Shown piece by piece: positions 1 through 7,751 of a stretch of 64,000 nucleotides of DNA. The notes under the pieces were generated by a model. The model made no database searches and had not been told where the DNA came from. It saw only the letters and a program-made list of their open reading frames with translations. A program made the position numbers and the translations under genes. The stretch spans positions 7,130,001 through 7,194,000 of the forward strand of contig NC_079883.1 of the NCBI RefSeq assembly GCF_029227915.1, in the 5' to 3' direction. Position 1 is the first letter of the stretch, and each line of letters opens with the position of its first letter. The stretch is from Hydractinia symbiolongicarpus. Taxonomy: Eukaryota > Cnidaria > Hydrozoa > Anthoathecata > Hydractiniidae.

Positions 1-358
<358 letters not shown>

Positions 359-379
359 GCATCTTACCAAACAAAAAAC

Positions 380-395
380 GGCTATTTTTATAGCC
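380..395 (+). promoter_or_regulatory. Histone mRNA 3' stem-loop of H3
   Basis: GGCTAT-TTTT-ATAGCC, a 6-bp stem with a 4-nt loop, begins 22 bases after the stop codon and is followed by ACACA. This is the SLBP-binding and processing signal of non-polyadenylated animal histone mRNAs. A downstream A-rich block resembles the U7-binding histone downstream element. Confidence 0.95.
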
Positions 396-458
396 ACACA
401 TCCATAAAAAATATTACGGCTAGCTTTTTATATCAAACTTTGTCCTGCTTTCTGTTTA

Positions 459-494
459 AATTTTATGCTACATAAAAATTTTATGCTACATAAA
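459..494. repeat. 18-bp perfect tandem duplication in H3-H1 spacer
   Basis: Two adjacent identical 18-mers (459-476 and 477-494), each AATTTTATGCTACATAAA. The duplication is present in both A and B units, so it predates their divergence. Confidence 0.9.
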
Positions 495-610
495 GTTTGA
501 CAATGTTAAAAATATGAAGGGCAAGAAAAGTAAAAGCAAGAAAATAAGAAATTTAAAAACGAAAATACTTAAACTTAGGGAATCTAATCTTAAATTTACT
601 CTTTTTTAAC

Positions 611-629
611 TGTTTAAGTGACTTAAACA
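611..629. repeat. Palindrome in H3-H1 spacer
   Basis: TGTTTAAGT and ACTTAAACA form perfect 9-bp arms around a single base, in the middle of the spacer between two convergent histone genes. Confidence 0.8.
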
Positions 630-671
630 AGTTTAACTTTGTACCAAGATAATGTTTTTTTGTAAATGTGT

Positions 672-687
672 GGCTATAAAAATAGCC
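672..687 (-). promoter_or_regulatory. Histone mRNA 3' stem-loop of H1
   Basis: On the minus strand this reads GGCTAT-TTTT-ATAGCC, starting 33 bases after the H1 stop codon and followed by ACACAT and an A-rich block ending in ACATT. Confidence 0.95.
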
Positions 688-719
688 GTTTGTTAATGTA
701 ATAGCCAGATACACACAAA

Positions 720-1271
720 TTATTTTTTTGCGGTCTTCTTTGCTGCCTTTTTGGGAGTCTTTTTGACCTTCTTTGCTGCAGGTTTTTTAGCAACAGGCTT
801 CTTTGTGGGTTTCTTAGCTGCTGGTTTCTTAGCCGAGGCTTTCTTTGTGGCAGGCTTCTTTGCTGCTTTCTTTGGCGTGCTCTTCTTTGCTGGCTTCTTT
901 TTTGGTGTACTTTTCTTTGCAGTAGGCTTCTTTGCCGTTGGCTTTTTTGCTGCGGCCTTTTTCTTAGGTTTTTCTTTTTTTACCTGACCTAGCTTGAATG
1001 ATCCAGAAGCACCAGTGCCTTTAGTTTGAATCAAATCGCCTGATGTTACTCCTCGTTTAAGAGCCATTTTCAGATGATGATCTGAGTTTTCAGCAACTTT
1101 GTAATTTGCATGAATATATTTTGTAATAGCTTGGCGAGATGAACCACCGCGTTCCTTTAGGGTAGCGATAGCAGCCTTGATCATGTCCACATATTTAGGG
1201 TGATCAGCTGTCTTCTTTGCAGCAGGTTTCTTCTTGGGTGCGATTTTCTTTGGAGAAGCTGCTTCACTCAT
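720..1271 (-). CDS. H1: Linker histone H1
   Basis: A 183-residue protein that binds linker DNA and compacts chromatin in the nucleus. Residues 1-22 form a short Lys/Pro/Ala tail. Residues about 23-95 form the winged-helix globular domain ([22 protein letters not shown] onward to GSFKL). The rest is a Lys/Ala/Pro tail with repeated AKKP and S/TPKK motifs, the usual targets of cyclin-dependent kinases. I chose the ATG at 1271 (MSEAAS); the open frame extends 27 bases further upstream only through a TTG. There is no intron. The gene converges with H3 and diverges from tRNA-Arg. A perfect E2F-type site lies at 1415-1426. The length is normal for invertebrate H1. This is an intact type A copy. Confidence 0.97.
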   Translation of the reverse strand: MSEAASPKKIAPKKKPAAKKTADHPKYVDMIKAAIATLKERGGSSRQAITKYIHANYKVAENSDHHLKMALKRGVTSGDLIQTKGTGASGSFKLGQVKKEKPKKKAAAKKPTAKKPTAKKSTPKKKPAKKSTPKKAAKKPATKKASAKKPAAKKPTKKPVAKKPAAKKVKKTPKKAAKKTAKK

Positions 1272-1850
1272 TTTTAATGTTTTCTTACAACAATCCAACG
1301 ATAAACGATGCTTGTTATCACAGTAGAAGTATACTAAACATTACCGTGTAAATGAGATATAATTTAAGACGGTGCGAAGTATGCGGACGTAAAAGTACCA
1401 CTCCCGGGAATTGATTTGGCGCGAAAACAGAAATGTGTGTTTCTGTACATCGTATAATGTCCGTTTTGGGTGCCGCGACTATGCGAAAGCATGTTAATTT
1501 TTATTTGTAGTACGACGCAATAGTCTGCAAGAGAAGCTGCTGGAGTTTGAGGTCTTCAGCATTACATCTAGTCTGTTAATTTGGGCTTCTTCCGCGCTCG
1601 TGTTAGGATTTTCATAAAGCGTTCTTTGGTTTGCGTTGCGTATGTCGGCCTACATCATCGACACGGCCTGTTTCCGGCTATTAGGAGCAATTCATATATT
1701 GGGCACTGCGTTTCGACTTTTTTATTAGACCACAGTAAAAAAATTCACTCACAGAAGTCCCTTTCTTTCATGGCTACAAACACGAAGAATTCTGTCGTAA
1801 GTAAAACGAATGCGCAAGCCAAAATGACGATGGGGCGAAGTCATAAGCAT
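1272..1850. promoter_or_regulatory. H1 promoter and H1-tRNA spacer
   Basis: A 579-bp spacer upstream of both H1 (minus) and tRNA-Arg (plus). On the H1 side there is a TATA-like ATATAATT near 1358, a CCCGGG core near 1409, a perfect E2F-type 12-mer at 1415-1426, and an inverted repeat at 1427-1446 (ACAGAAA/TTTCTGT, 6-nt loop). That repeat contains an AAACACA motif on the H1 strand, like the vertebrate H1 box. The remainder up to the tRNA holds no recognisable gene. A long open frame through it starts only at TTG and runs through the tRNA, so I do not call it. Confidence 0.7.
1415..1426. promoter_or_regulatory. E2F-type site in H1 promoter
   Basis: TTTGGCGCGAAA is a perfect match to the symmetric E2F consensus TTTSGCGCSAAA. 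It lies 144 bases upstream of the H1 ATG, beyond the TATA-like element. It recurs upstream of every H1 copy, for example at 16034-16045. Confidence 0.7.
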
Positions 1851-1923
1851 GGCCCTGTGGCCCAATGGATAAGGCATCTGACTACGAATCAGGGGATTCC
1901 AGGTTCGACTCCTGGCAGGGTCG
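1851..1923 (+). tRNA. tRNA-Arg (anticodon ACG), type A
   Basis: A 73-nt cloverleaf without an intron. The acceptor stem is GGCCCTG/CAGGGTC with discriminator G. The anticodon stem TCTGA/TCAGG encloses the loop CTACGAA, so the anticodon is ACG, read as ICG after deamination and decoding CGN arginine codons. The T arm CCAGG/CCTGG has loop TTCGACT. The internal RNA polymerase III boxes are A (TGGCCCAATGG) and B (GGTTCGACTCC). The first pair here is G1-C72; in all type B copies base 1 is C and the pair is lost. No TTTT terminator occurs until about 2125. Confidence 0.93.
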
Positions 1924-2102
1924 CACTGTCGCATTTCGGCTGCATGGTCTACTGTGTAACGCGCGCGCACGTTCTGGCGTAATGCGTTGATAAACGGAAT
2001 GTACGCAGACATATTGGAAAGTAATATCACGCACTTAGTATCGTCGCCTTTGTTAGCATTCATGTAAGTTACCATCCACTCGCTACAGTCGCTCTCCATC
2101 CT

Positions 2103-2129
2103 ACGGCTAAATCAACAGCCGTGATTTTT
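2103..2129 (+). terminator. Possible tRNA transcript terminator (hairpin plus T5)
   Basis: A 6-bp stem ACGGCT/AGCCGT with an 8-nt loop is followed by GATTTTT. It is the first run of four or more T downstream of tRNA-Arg, about 200 bases past its 3' end. Its role is inferred only from position and shape. Confidence 0.35.
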
Positions 2130-2191
2130 ACTATGTCGCCGTCCATCCGTACGCGGTGACAGTTGTAAGCTTTACAGTAACGTGACATGCT

Positions 2192-2205
2192 CCACAAGCA
2201 GTTAC
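2192..2205 (+). promoter_or_regulatory. PSE-like element of U2
   Basis: CCACAAGCAGTTAC at -54 to -41 relative to the U2 5' end. It matches 12 of 14 bases of the motif at -57 to -44 of U1. The position is that of the proximal sequence element bound by SNAPc in RNA polymerase II snRNA genes. Confidence 0.6.
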
Positions 2206-2245
2206 GGTGTGTGGACGATGCCTATCATGGCAACGCTTGTTCTTT

Positions 2246-2432
2246 ATCGCTTCTCGGCCTAATGGCTAAGATCAAGTGTAGTATCTGTTCTTATCAGTTT
2301 AATATCTGGTAGGCCATTCTCTGAATGGTCAGTATATTAATCTGATTTTTGGCCTTGGGTCATGGAGGTGGATTCATTCACGCCGTGACCACGGGTTGCC
2401 TTGGTGTTGCACTATTACCGATGGCGGCCCAC
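2246..2432 (+). ncRNA. U2: U2 spliceosomal snRNA
   Basis: U2 pairs with the intron branch point in the spliceosome. The 5' end ATCGCTTCTCGGCC and the following block AAGATCAAGTGTAGTATCTG match the near-universal U2 5' domain. The branch-point recognition GTAGTA is at 2278-2283. An Sm-type site ATTTTTGG is at 2345-2352, followed by the 3' stem-loops III/IV. The length of about 187 nt fits animal U2 (188 in human). The 3' end is approximate. A PSE-like motif lies 54 bases upstream and a 3'-box-like A-rich element follows at about 2442. It is co-oriented with U1, 190 bp away. Confidence 0.95.
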
Positions 2433-2441
2433 ATAAGCAAT

Positions 2442-2450
2442 AAAAGAATA
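2442..2450 (+). promoter_or_regulatory. 3'-box-like element of U2
   Basis: AAAAGAATA lies about 10 nt beyond the U2 3' end. A similar AAAATGAAT lies the same distance beyond U1. snRNA genes use a 3' box here for Integrator cleavage; the assignment rests on position and similarity only. Confidence 0.35.
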
Positions 2451-2565
2451 ATAGCAGTCCTCTTTCCGACGGCACTCTGCATAGTCTACGGCGGGAACAA
2501 AACGCGTACACTGGGGGAGAATACAGCCTATGCCCCGCGACACGGCAGTTTATAACACACTCAAG

Positions 2566-2579
2566 CCACAAGCATTAAC
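2566..2579 (+). promoter_or_regulatory. PSE-like element of U1
   Basis: CCACAAGCATTAAC at -57 to -44 relative to the U1 5' end, the counterpart of the U2 motif at 2192-2205. It is preceded by TTTATAACA at 2549-2557, a TATA-like run that sits upstream of, not downstream of, the element. Confidence 0.6.
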
Positions 2580-2622
2580 AAACTTTGAAGGGTACCCTCA
2601 TGCTACGGTGCAGTTCCAACTC

Positions 2623-2787
2623 ATACTTACCTGACGGGGAAGTAAAGACTGATCAATGAGGGTTTTCTTCCAGAGTGAGGCTCTTGCATTGCACTACGCT
2701 TGGGCTGACCTCTGCGATTACTGCAAACGTCAGTAACTCGACCGTACAATTTCTGGTAGTGGGGGCCTGCGTCCGCGCTCGCCCCCT
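2623..2787 (+). ncRNA. U1: U1 spliceosomal snRNA
   Basis: U1 recognises the 5' splice site. The 5' end ATACTTACCTG is the invariant U1 5' terminus, and ACTTACCTG pairs with the splice donor. Further matches to animal U1 are TTGCACTACGCTTGGGCTGACC (stem-loop II-III region), CTGCGATTACTGC, the Sm site AATTTCTGG (2748-2756; more usual AATTTGTGG) and the 3' stem-loop GGGGGCCTGCGTCCGCGCTCGCCCCC. About 165 nt against 164 in human. A PSE-like motif is upstream and a 3'-box-like AAAATGAAT lies at 2797-2805. Stem-loop I (GATCAATGAGGG) departs from the usual 70K-binding loop. Confidence 0.95.
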
Positions 2788-3116
2788 CCTTAAGTCAAAA
2801 TGAATGAGCTTAGAAAAGTTGCGCGGCCAAATGTCGGTGGTGACTTAAACGCTAAGGTAAAACCTCGCTTGGCTGTTACGAAACGTGATTGCGATATAAG
2901 TCCTCGGAAGGCGGCGGAATTTTATTTTATTTGCCATTCCGTCAGGGTTATTGGATGATCGGCAATAGATCGAGTTTGTATGCATTTGAAAGCTCTTTTT
3001 TCTCGTACTATCACCTGAAAATGTCGTAGGAAAATGTCATAGGAAACACTTTCAACAACCGCCACGTTCCTTAATTGTTATAACAAGAAATATATCACAG
3101 CAAATGAAAATGAAAA
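2788..3116. other. U1-5S spacer (type A)
   Basis: A 329-bp spacer between the convergent 3' ends of U1 and 5S. It holds a 3'-box-like element at 2797-2805 and an imperfect 13-bp tandem repeat near 3018-3043 (AAAATGTCGTAGG then AAAATGTCATAGG). Close to the 5S 3' end, type A lacks a 22-bp segment present in all type B units. I see no gene. Confidence 0.75.
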
Positions 3117-3235
3117 GCCTACGACACCGGGAGTTCCCAGGCGGTCCCCCCATCCAAGTACTATCCCGGCCCGACGATGCTTAACTTCCGTGATCAGACG
3201 AGAACGGGTGTGTTCATCGTGGTATGGCCGTAGAC
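3117..3235 (-). rRNA. 5S: 5S ribosomal RNA, copy with one extra C
   Basis: Same gene as the reference copy at 8330-8447, but with six instead of five C in the run near 3147-3152, so 119 rather than 118 bases. As no other copy shows it, a consensus error is likely. A T-run terminator follows on the minus strand (3113-3116). Confidence 0.95.
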
Positions 3236-3394
3236 ATTAGTAGGTGCAAATACGTGCAATTTATTTTGACGTTGTGATCAAATTTTTTTATTTAATTTCT
3301 TTGAGTTACTTAGGACAAGGCGTATGCATGGATTATCTATTAGACTTTAAGGTTATAGTTTTGTGAAAAAAACAATGTTTTTTTAAAGATGTGT

Positions 3395-3410
3395 GGCTAT
3401 AAAAATAGCC
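3395..3410 (-). promoter_or_regulatory. Histone mRNA 3' stem-loop of H2A
   Basis: Minus strand GGCTAT-TTTT-ATAGCC, starting 23 bases after the H2A stop codon, then ACACATCTTTAAAAAAACATT, the downstream block shared with the H1 and H2B genes. Confidence 0.95.
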
Positions 3411-3432
3411 GTTGTTTTCTGAGTGTAGCGGT

Positions 3433-3813
3433 TTACTTCTTCTGTCCTTTGTCGTTCTTCTTTGGGAGTAAGACAGCTTGAATGTTTGGCAAAACACCAC
3501 CAGCTGCAATGGTTACACCGCTCAAAAGTTTGTTTAATTCTTCATCATTACGAACAGCCAATTGTAAATGTCTTGGAATAATCCTAGCTTTTTTGTTGTC
3601 TCTTGCTGCGTTACCAGCCAACTCCAATATCTCAGCAGATAAATATTCCAAGACGGCTGCTAAGTAAACTGGTGCTCCAGATCCAATTCGGTTAGCATAG
3701 TGCCCTCTACGAAGGAATCTATGCACTCTACCGACTGGAAATTGAAGTCCAGCTCTTGAGGATCTTGTCTTGGCTTTAGCCTTAGCTTTTCCACCTTTTC
3801 CACGTCCAGACAT
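3433..3813 (-). CDS. H2A: Histone H2A (canonical, replication-dependent)
   Basis: A 126-residue core histone that dimerises with H2B. The N-tail [14 protein letters not shown] precedes the histone fold (about residues 17-98, with [12 protein letters not shown] and [23 protein letters not shown]). Acidic-patch residues E56, E61, E64, D90, E91 and E92 are all present. The C-tail has the K118/K119 ubiquitylation site and ends KKNDKGQKK. There is no SQ(E/D) motif, so this is not H2A.X, and it lacks H2A.Z signatures. Variants such as [12 protein letters not shown] in the loop-1 region differ from vertebrate H2A. Intronless. It shares a 284-bp promoter with divergent H2B, and 5S follows downstream on the same strand. 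Confidence 0.98.
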   Translation of the reverse strand: MSGRGKGGKAKAKAKTRSSRAGLQFPVGRVHRFLRRGHYANRIGSGAPVYLAAVLEYLSAEILELAGNAARDNKKARIIPRHLQLAVRNDEELNKLLSGVTIAAGGVLPNIQAVLLPKKNDKGQKK

Positions 3814-4097
3814 AACTGCGATTTGATTTGTAAGTTAATACAAAAACGTACGAATATTTAACGTAAGTGTTAACGAAATAAACTTTACTCGTTTTTTCAT
3901 CATAAAAATAGGATCGAAATCATGTTTTTTTAACCAATCATAATTAAGTATTAAACAAAAGATTTTTTTTTTAACCAATTAAATTGCGTATCGGCGTTTT
4001 CGGATCGAATTCGATCCGATTTTTTTACTTATAAACAAAAAGTTTTGACTTGCAGTTTAATGCTTATTTACAAGTTAAGTAGCAAAAATTTTTAACC
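3814..4097. promoter_or_regulatory. H2A-H2B bidirectional promoter
   Basis: A 284-bp divergent promoter. Two CCAAT boxes face H2B (3934-3938, 3975-3979). A perfect 20-bp palindrome lies at 4000-4019, and a TATAAA for H2B at 4030-4035, about 63 bases before its ATG. No equally clear TATA is seen on the H2A side. The spacer is identical in A and B units apart from homopolymer length. Confidence 0.85.
4000..4019. repeat. 20-bp perfect palindrome in H2A-H2B promoter
   Basis: TCGGATCGAATTCGATCCGA, self-complementary over all 20 bases. It sits between the CCAAT boxes and the H2B TATA box. It recurs in every unit (for example 13419-13438). Confidence 0.95.
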
Positions 4098-4502
4098 ATG
4101 TCTGACGCAGCAGCTAAAGGAGGAAAACAGGCACCTAAAGTAGCCAAGAAAGGTGAAAAAAGAGCCGGCAAAAAAGGAGGAAAGATTGGTGGAACTGGTG
4201 AAAAGAAACGCAAGAGAAAGAGAAAGGAAAGTTATGCTATTTACATCTACAATGTTTTGAAACAAGTTCACCCAGATGTCGGAGTTTCAAGCAAAGCTAT
4301 GAGCATCATGAACTCATTTGTCAACGACATCTTTGAGCGCATTGCTTCCGAAGCTTCGCGTTTGGCTCTTCAAAACAAAAAGTCGACCATCTCTTCTCGT
4401 GAAATTCAAACCGCAGTACGTCTTCTCTTGCCTGGAGAACTTGCAAAACACGCAGTCAGTGAAGGAACAAAAGCCGTCACAAAATACACAAGCAGCAAGT
4501 AA
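4098..4502 (+). CDS. H2B: Histone H2B (canonical, replication-dependent)
   Basis: A 134-residue core histone, partner of H2A. A basic tail of about 43 residues (several KKG and GEKK motifs, then [10 protein letters not shown]) leads into the histone fold ([24 protein letters not shown] through [15 protein letters not shown]). The C-terminal helix ends [18 protein letters not shown], with the ubiquitylated Lys at 129. Residues 91-95 read LQNKK where most animals have HYNKR. Intronless. The stem-loop at 4526-4541 differs in sequence from those of the other four histones. Divergent from H2A and convergent with H4. Confidence 0.98.
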   Translation: MSDAAAKGGKQAPKVAKKGEKRAGKKGGKIGGTGEKKRKRKRKESYAIYIYNVLKQVHPDVGVSSKAMSIMNSFVNDIFERIASEASRLALQNKKSTISSREIQTAVRLLLPGELAKHAVSEGTKAVTKYTSSK

Positions 4503-4525
4503 ACCAACGTCTACCAAACACAAAC

Positions 4526-4541
4526 GGTCTTTTTTAAGACC
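4526..4541 (+). promoter_or_regulatory. Histone mRNA 3' stem-loop of H2B (variant stem)
   Basis: GGTCTT-TTTT-AAGACC, then ACACATCTTTAAAAAAACATT. Three stem base pairs differ from the GGCTAT stem of the other histones, with compensating changes on both arms, so pairing is kept. Confidence 0.95.
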
Positions 4542-4694
4542 ACACATCTTTAAAAAAACATTTACTTGGCGTCACTACAAGTTAACCGAAGTTAATAAAA
4601 CTTCTAAATAATGTGCTTAAGAACACTAGCCTACATTTAAAATACTTCCCCATGTGTGTGTGGATTAGCTTCACTTTTCATACGTATTATTAGC

Positions 4695-4719
4695 TGTACT
4701 TGCAGAAAAGACAAGTACA
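4695..4719. repeat. Inverted repeat in H2B-H4 spacer
   Basis: TGTACTTG and CAAGTACA, 8-bp arms with a 9-nt loop, midway between the two convergent genes. Possible transcript hairpin; function unknown. Confidence 0.7.
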
Positions 4720-4922
4720 TTGATCCATGTTATTGCTTACATTTAACTTAACCCAGCTTTTCACGGAAACACTCCCAGGCAAATTAACCCTACAAAGTAT
4801 TTCTAAATTTTTTTTGTGTCATATATGACATAGTATCGTATAGCAATAAATGTAACTGTGACAAGACTTTACACATTGTGTAATTTGGAAGCGTGCACAA
4901 AGTAATGTTTTAAAAGATTTGT

Positions 4923-4938
4923 GGCTATAAAAATAGCC
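4923..4938 (-). promoter_or_regulatory. Histone mRNA 3' stem-loop of H4
   Basis: Minus strand GGCTAT-TTTT-ATAGCC, 25 bases after the H4 stop codon, followed by ACAAATCTTTTAAAACATT. The downstream block is a slightly diverged version of that in the other genes. Confidence 0.95.
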
Positions 4939-4962
4939 GTTTTTGTTGAGCAATGACAACGC

Positions 4963-5645
<683 letters not shown>

Positions 5646-6145
5646 NNNNNNNNNNNNNNNNNNNNNNNNNNNNNNNNNNNNNNNNNNNNNNNNNNNNNNN
5701 NNNNNNNNNNNNNNNNNNNNNNNNNNNNNNNNNNNNNNNNNNNNNNNNNNNNNNNNNNNNNNNNNNNNNNNNNNNNNNNNNNNNNNNNNNNNNNNNNNNN
5801 NNNNNNNNNNNNNNNNNNNNNNNNNNNNNNNNNNNNNNNNNNNNNNNNNNNNNNNNNNNNNNNNNNNNNNNNNNNNNNNNNNNNNNNNNNNNNNNNNNNN
5901 NNNNNNNNNNNNNNNNNNNNNNNNNNNNNNNNNNNNNNNNNNNNNNNNNNNNNNNNNNNNNNNNNNNNNNNNNNNNNNNNNNNNNNNNNNNNNNNNNNNN
6001 NNNNNNNNNNNNNNNNNNNNNNNNNNNNNNNNNNNNNNNNNNNNNNNNNNNNNNNNNNNNNNNNNNNNNNNNNNNNNNNNNNNNNNNNNNNNNNNNNNNN
6101 NNNNNNNNNNNNNNNNNNNNNNNNNNNNNNNNNNNNNNNNNNNNN
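5646..6145. other. Assembly gap of 500 N
   Basis: Exactly 500 unknown bases, the size often used for a gap of unknown length. Array orientation and spacer subtype both switch across it. Confidence 0.98.
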
Positions 6146-6243
6146 ACATTTGTAATGACGCAACTCTATTGGTTAATTAGGGTGTTTCCACGAGCAGTAG
6201 GTAATTTTATGGCCTCTTTTTAAAGCTGTCTGAATTCTGTTAA

Positions 6244-6601
<358 letters not shown>

Positions 6602-7062
6602 GCGTTGTCATTGCTCACAAAAACGGCTATTTTTATAGCCACAAATCTTTTAAAACATTACTTTGTGCACGCTTCCAAATTACACAATGTGTAAAGTCTT
6701 GTCACAGTTACATTTATTGCTATACGATACTATGTCATATATGACACAAAAAAAATTTAGAAATACTTTGTAGGGTTAATTTGCCTGGGAGTGTTTCCGT
6801 GAAAAGCTGGGTTAAGTTAAATGTAAGCAATAACATGGATCAATGTACTTGTCTTTTCTGCAAGTACAGCTAATAATACGTATGAAAAGTGAAGCTAATC
6901 CACACACACACATGGGGAAGTATTTTAAATGTAGGCTAGTGTTCTTAAGCACATTATTTAGAAGTTTTATTAACTTCGGTTAACTTGTAGTGACGCCAAG
7001 TAAATGTTTTTTTAAAGATGTGTGGTCTTAAAAAAGACCGTTTGTGTTTGGTAGACGTTGGT

Positions 7063-7467
7063 TTACTTGCTGCTTGTGTATTTTGTGACGGCTTTTGTTC
7101 CTTCACTGACTGCGTGTTTTGCAAGTTCTCCAGGCAAGAGAAGACGTACTGCGGTTTGAATTTCACGAGAAGAGATGGTCGACTTTTTGTTTTGAAGAGC
7201 CAAACGCGAAGCTTCGGAAGCAATGCGCTCAAAGATGTCGTTGACAAATGAGTTCATGATGCTCATAGCTTTGCTTGAAACTCCGACATCTGGGTGAACT
7301 TGTTTCAAAACATTGTAGATGTAAATAGCATAACTTTCCTTTCTCTTTCTCTTGCGTTTCTTTTCACCAGTTCCACCAATCTTTCCTCCTTTTTTGCCGG
7401 CTCTTTTTTCACCTTTCTTGGCTACTTTAGGTGCCTGTTTTCCTCCTTTAGCTGCTGCGTCAGACAT
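7063..7467 (-). CDS. H2B: Histone H2B
   Basis: Protein identical to the copy at 4098-4502. Stem-loop at 7024-7039. One A is missing from the A-run just upstream of the ATG relative to other units. Confidence 0.98.
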   Translation of the reverse strand: MSDAAAKGGKQAPKVAKKGEKRAGKKGGKIGGTGEKKRKRKRKESYAIYIYNVLKQVHPDVGVSSKAMSIMNSFVNDIFERIASEASRLALQNKKSTISSREIQTAVRLLLPGELAKHAVSEGTKAVTKYTSSK

Positions 7468-7751
7468 GGTTAAAATTTTTGCTACTTAACTTGTAAATAA
7501 GCATTAAACTGCAAGTCAAAACTTTTTGTTTATAAGTAAAAAAAATCGGATCGAATTCGATCCGAAAACGCCGATACGCAATTTAATTGGTTAAAAAAAA
7601 AATCTTTTGTTTAATACTTAATTATGATTGGTTAAAAAAACATGATTTCGATCCTATTTTTATGATGAAAAAACGAGTAAAGTTTATTTCGTTAACACTT
7701 ACGTTAAATATTCGTACGTTTTTGTATTAACTTACAAATCAAATCGCAGTT

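Larger units (their letters stand above)
359..719. other. H3-H1 convergent 3' spacer
   Basis: This 361-bp AT-rich spacer lies between the 3' ends of H3 and H1. It holds the H3 stem-loop (380-395), a perfect 18-bp tandem duplication (459-494), a 19-nt palindrome (611-629) with 9-bp arms around one central base, and the H1 stem-loop on the minus strand (672-687). I see no gene. The same spacer recurs in every unit, for example at 16741-17101 in type B. Confidence 0.9.
1924..2245. other. tRNA-U2 spacer with U2 promoter
   Basis: A 322-bp, comparatively GC-rich spacer. It contains a hairpin (2103-2122, ACGGCT/AGCCGT) followed by TTTTT, the first T-run after the tRNA, and the PSE-like motif for U2 at 2192-2205. 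Two overlapping antisense open frames, of 39 codons and of about 116 codons running into the tRNA, are noted in the findings but not called as genes. Confidence 0.7.
4503..4962. other. H2B-H4 convergent 3' spacer
   Basis: A 460-bp AT-rich spacer between H2B and H4 3' ends. It has the H2B stem-loop (4526-4541), an inverted repeat at 4695-4719 (TGTACTTG/CAAGTACA, 9-nt loop), a 14-bp palindrome TGTCATATATGACA at about 4818-4831, and the H4 stem-loop on the minus strand (4923-4938). No gene seen. The counterpart in type B is 12473-12934. Confidence 0.85.

Noticed and set aside
459-494. CRISPR-like or mobile-element interpretation of short repeats
   Set aside because: Only two adjacent copies without spacers, in a eukaryotic array; no transposase, terminal repeats or target-site duplications seen anywhere in the window.
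751-987. Open frame of 78 codons rich in Phe/Ala/Gly (and its repeats near 10596, 16473, 22349 and others)
   Set aside because: It is the antisense of the H1 Lys/Ala/Pro tail; the low-complexity hydrophobic appearance is a by-product of AAG-rich codons on the other strand.
1272-1298. N-terminal extension of H1 (MDCCKKTLK)
   Set aside because: It depends on a TTG start. The conventional ATG with MSEAAS is nine codons downstream and gives a normal H1 N-terminus.
1581-1982. 133-codon frame through the tRNA on its own strand
   Set aside because: The first codon is TTG, not ATG, and the middle (GPVAQWIRHLTTNQGIPGSTPGRV) is the familiar false translation of a tRNA gene.
2349-2571. Open frames of 68 and 65 codons on both strands over U2
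   Set aside because: They overlap the U2 RNA body, and the non-coding gene explains the conservation.
2788-3116. A further snRNA (U7, U5 or U6) or spliced leader gene in the spacers
   Set aside because: I looked for U7-type Sm sites, U6 ACAGAGA and spliced-leader-like donor plus Sm arrangements and found none that held up beyond U1 and U2.
3482-3667. 61-codon antisense frame over H2A
   Set aside because: Shadow of H2A on the opposite strand, present wherever H2A is.
4314-4611. Frames of 77 and 97 codons over H2B and its 3' end
   Set aside because: Alternative-frame and antisense shadows of H2B; the 97-codon frame runs through the stem-loop.
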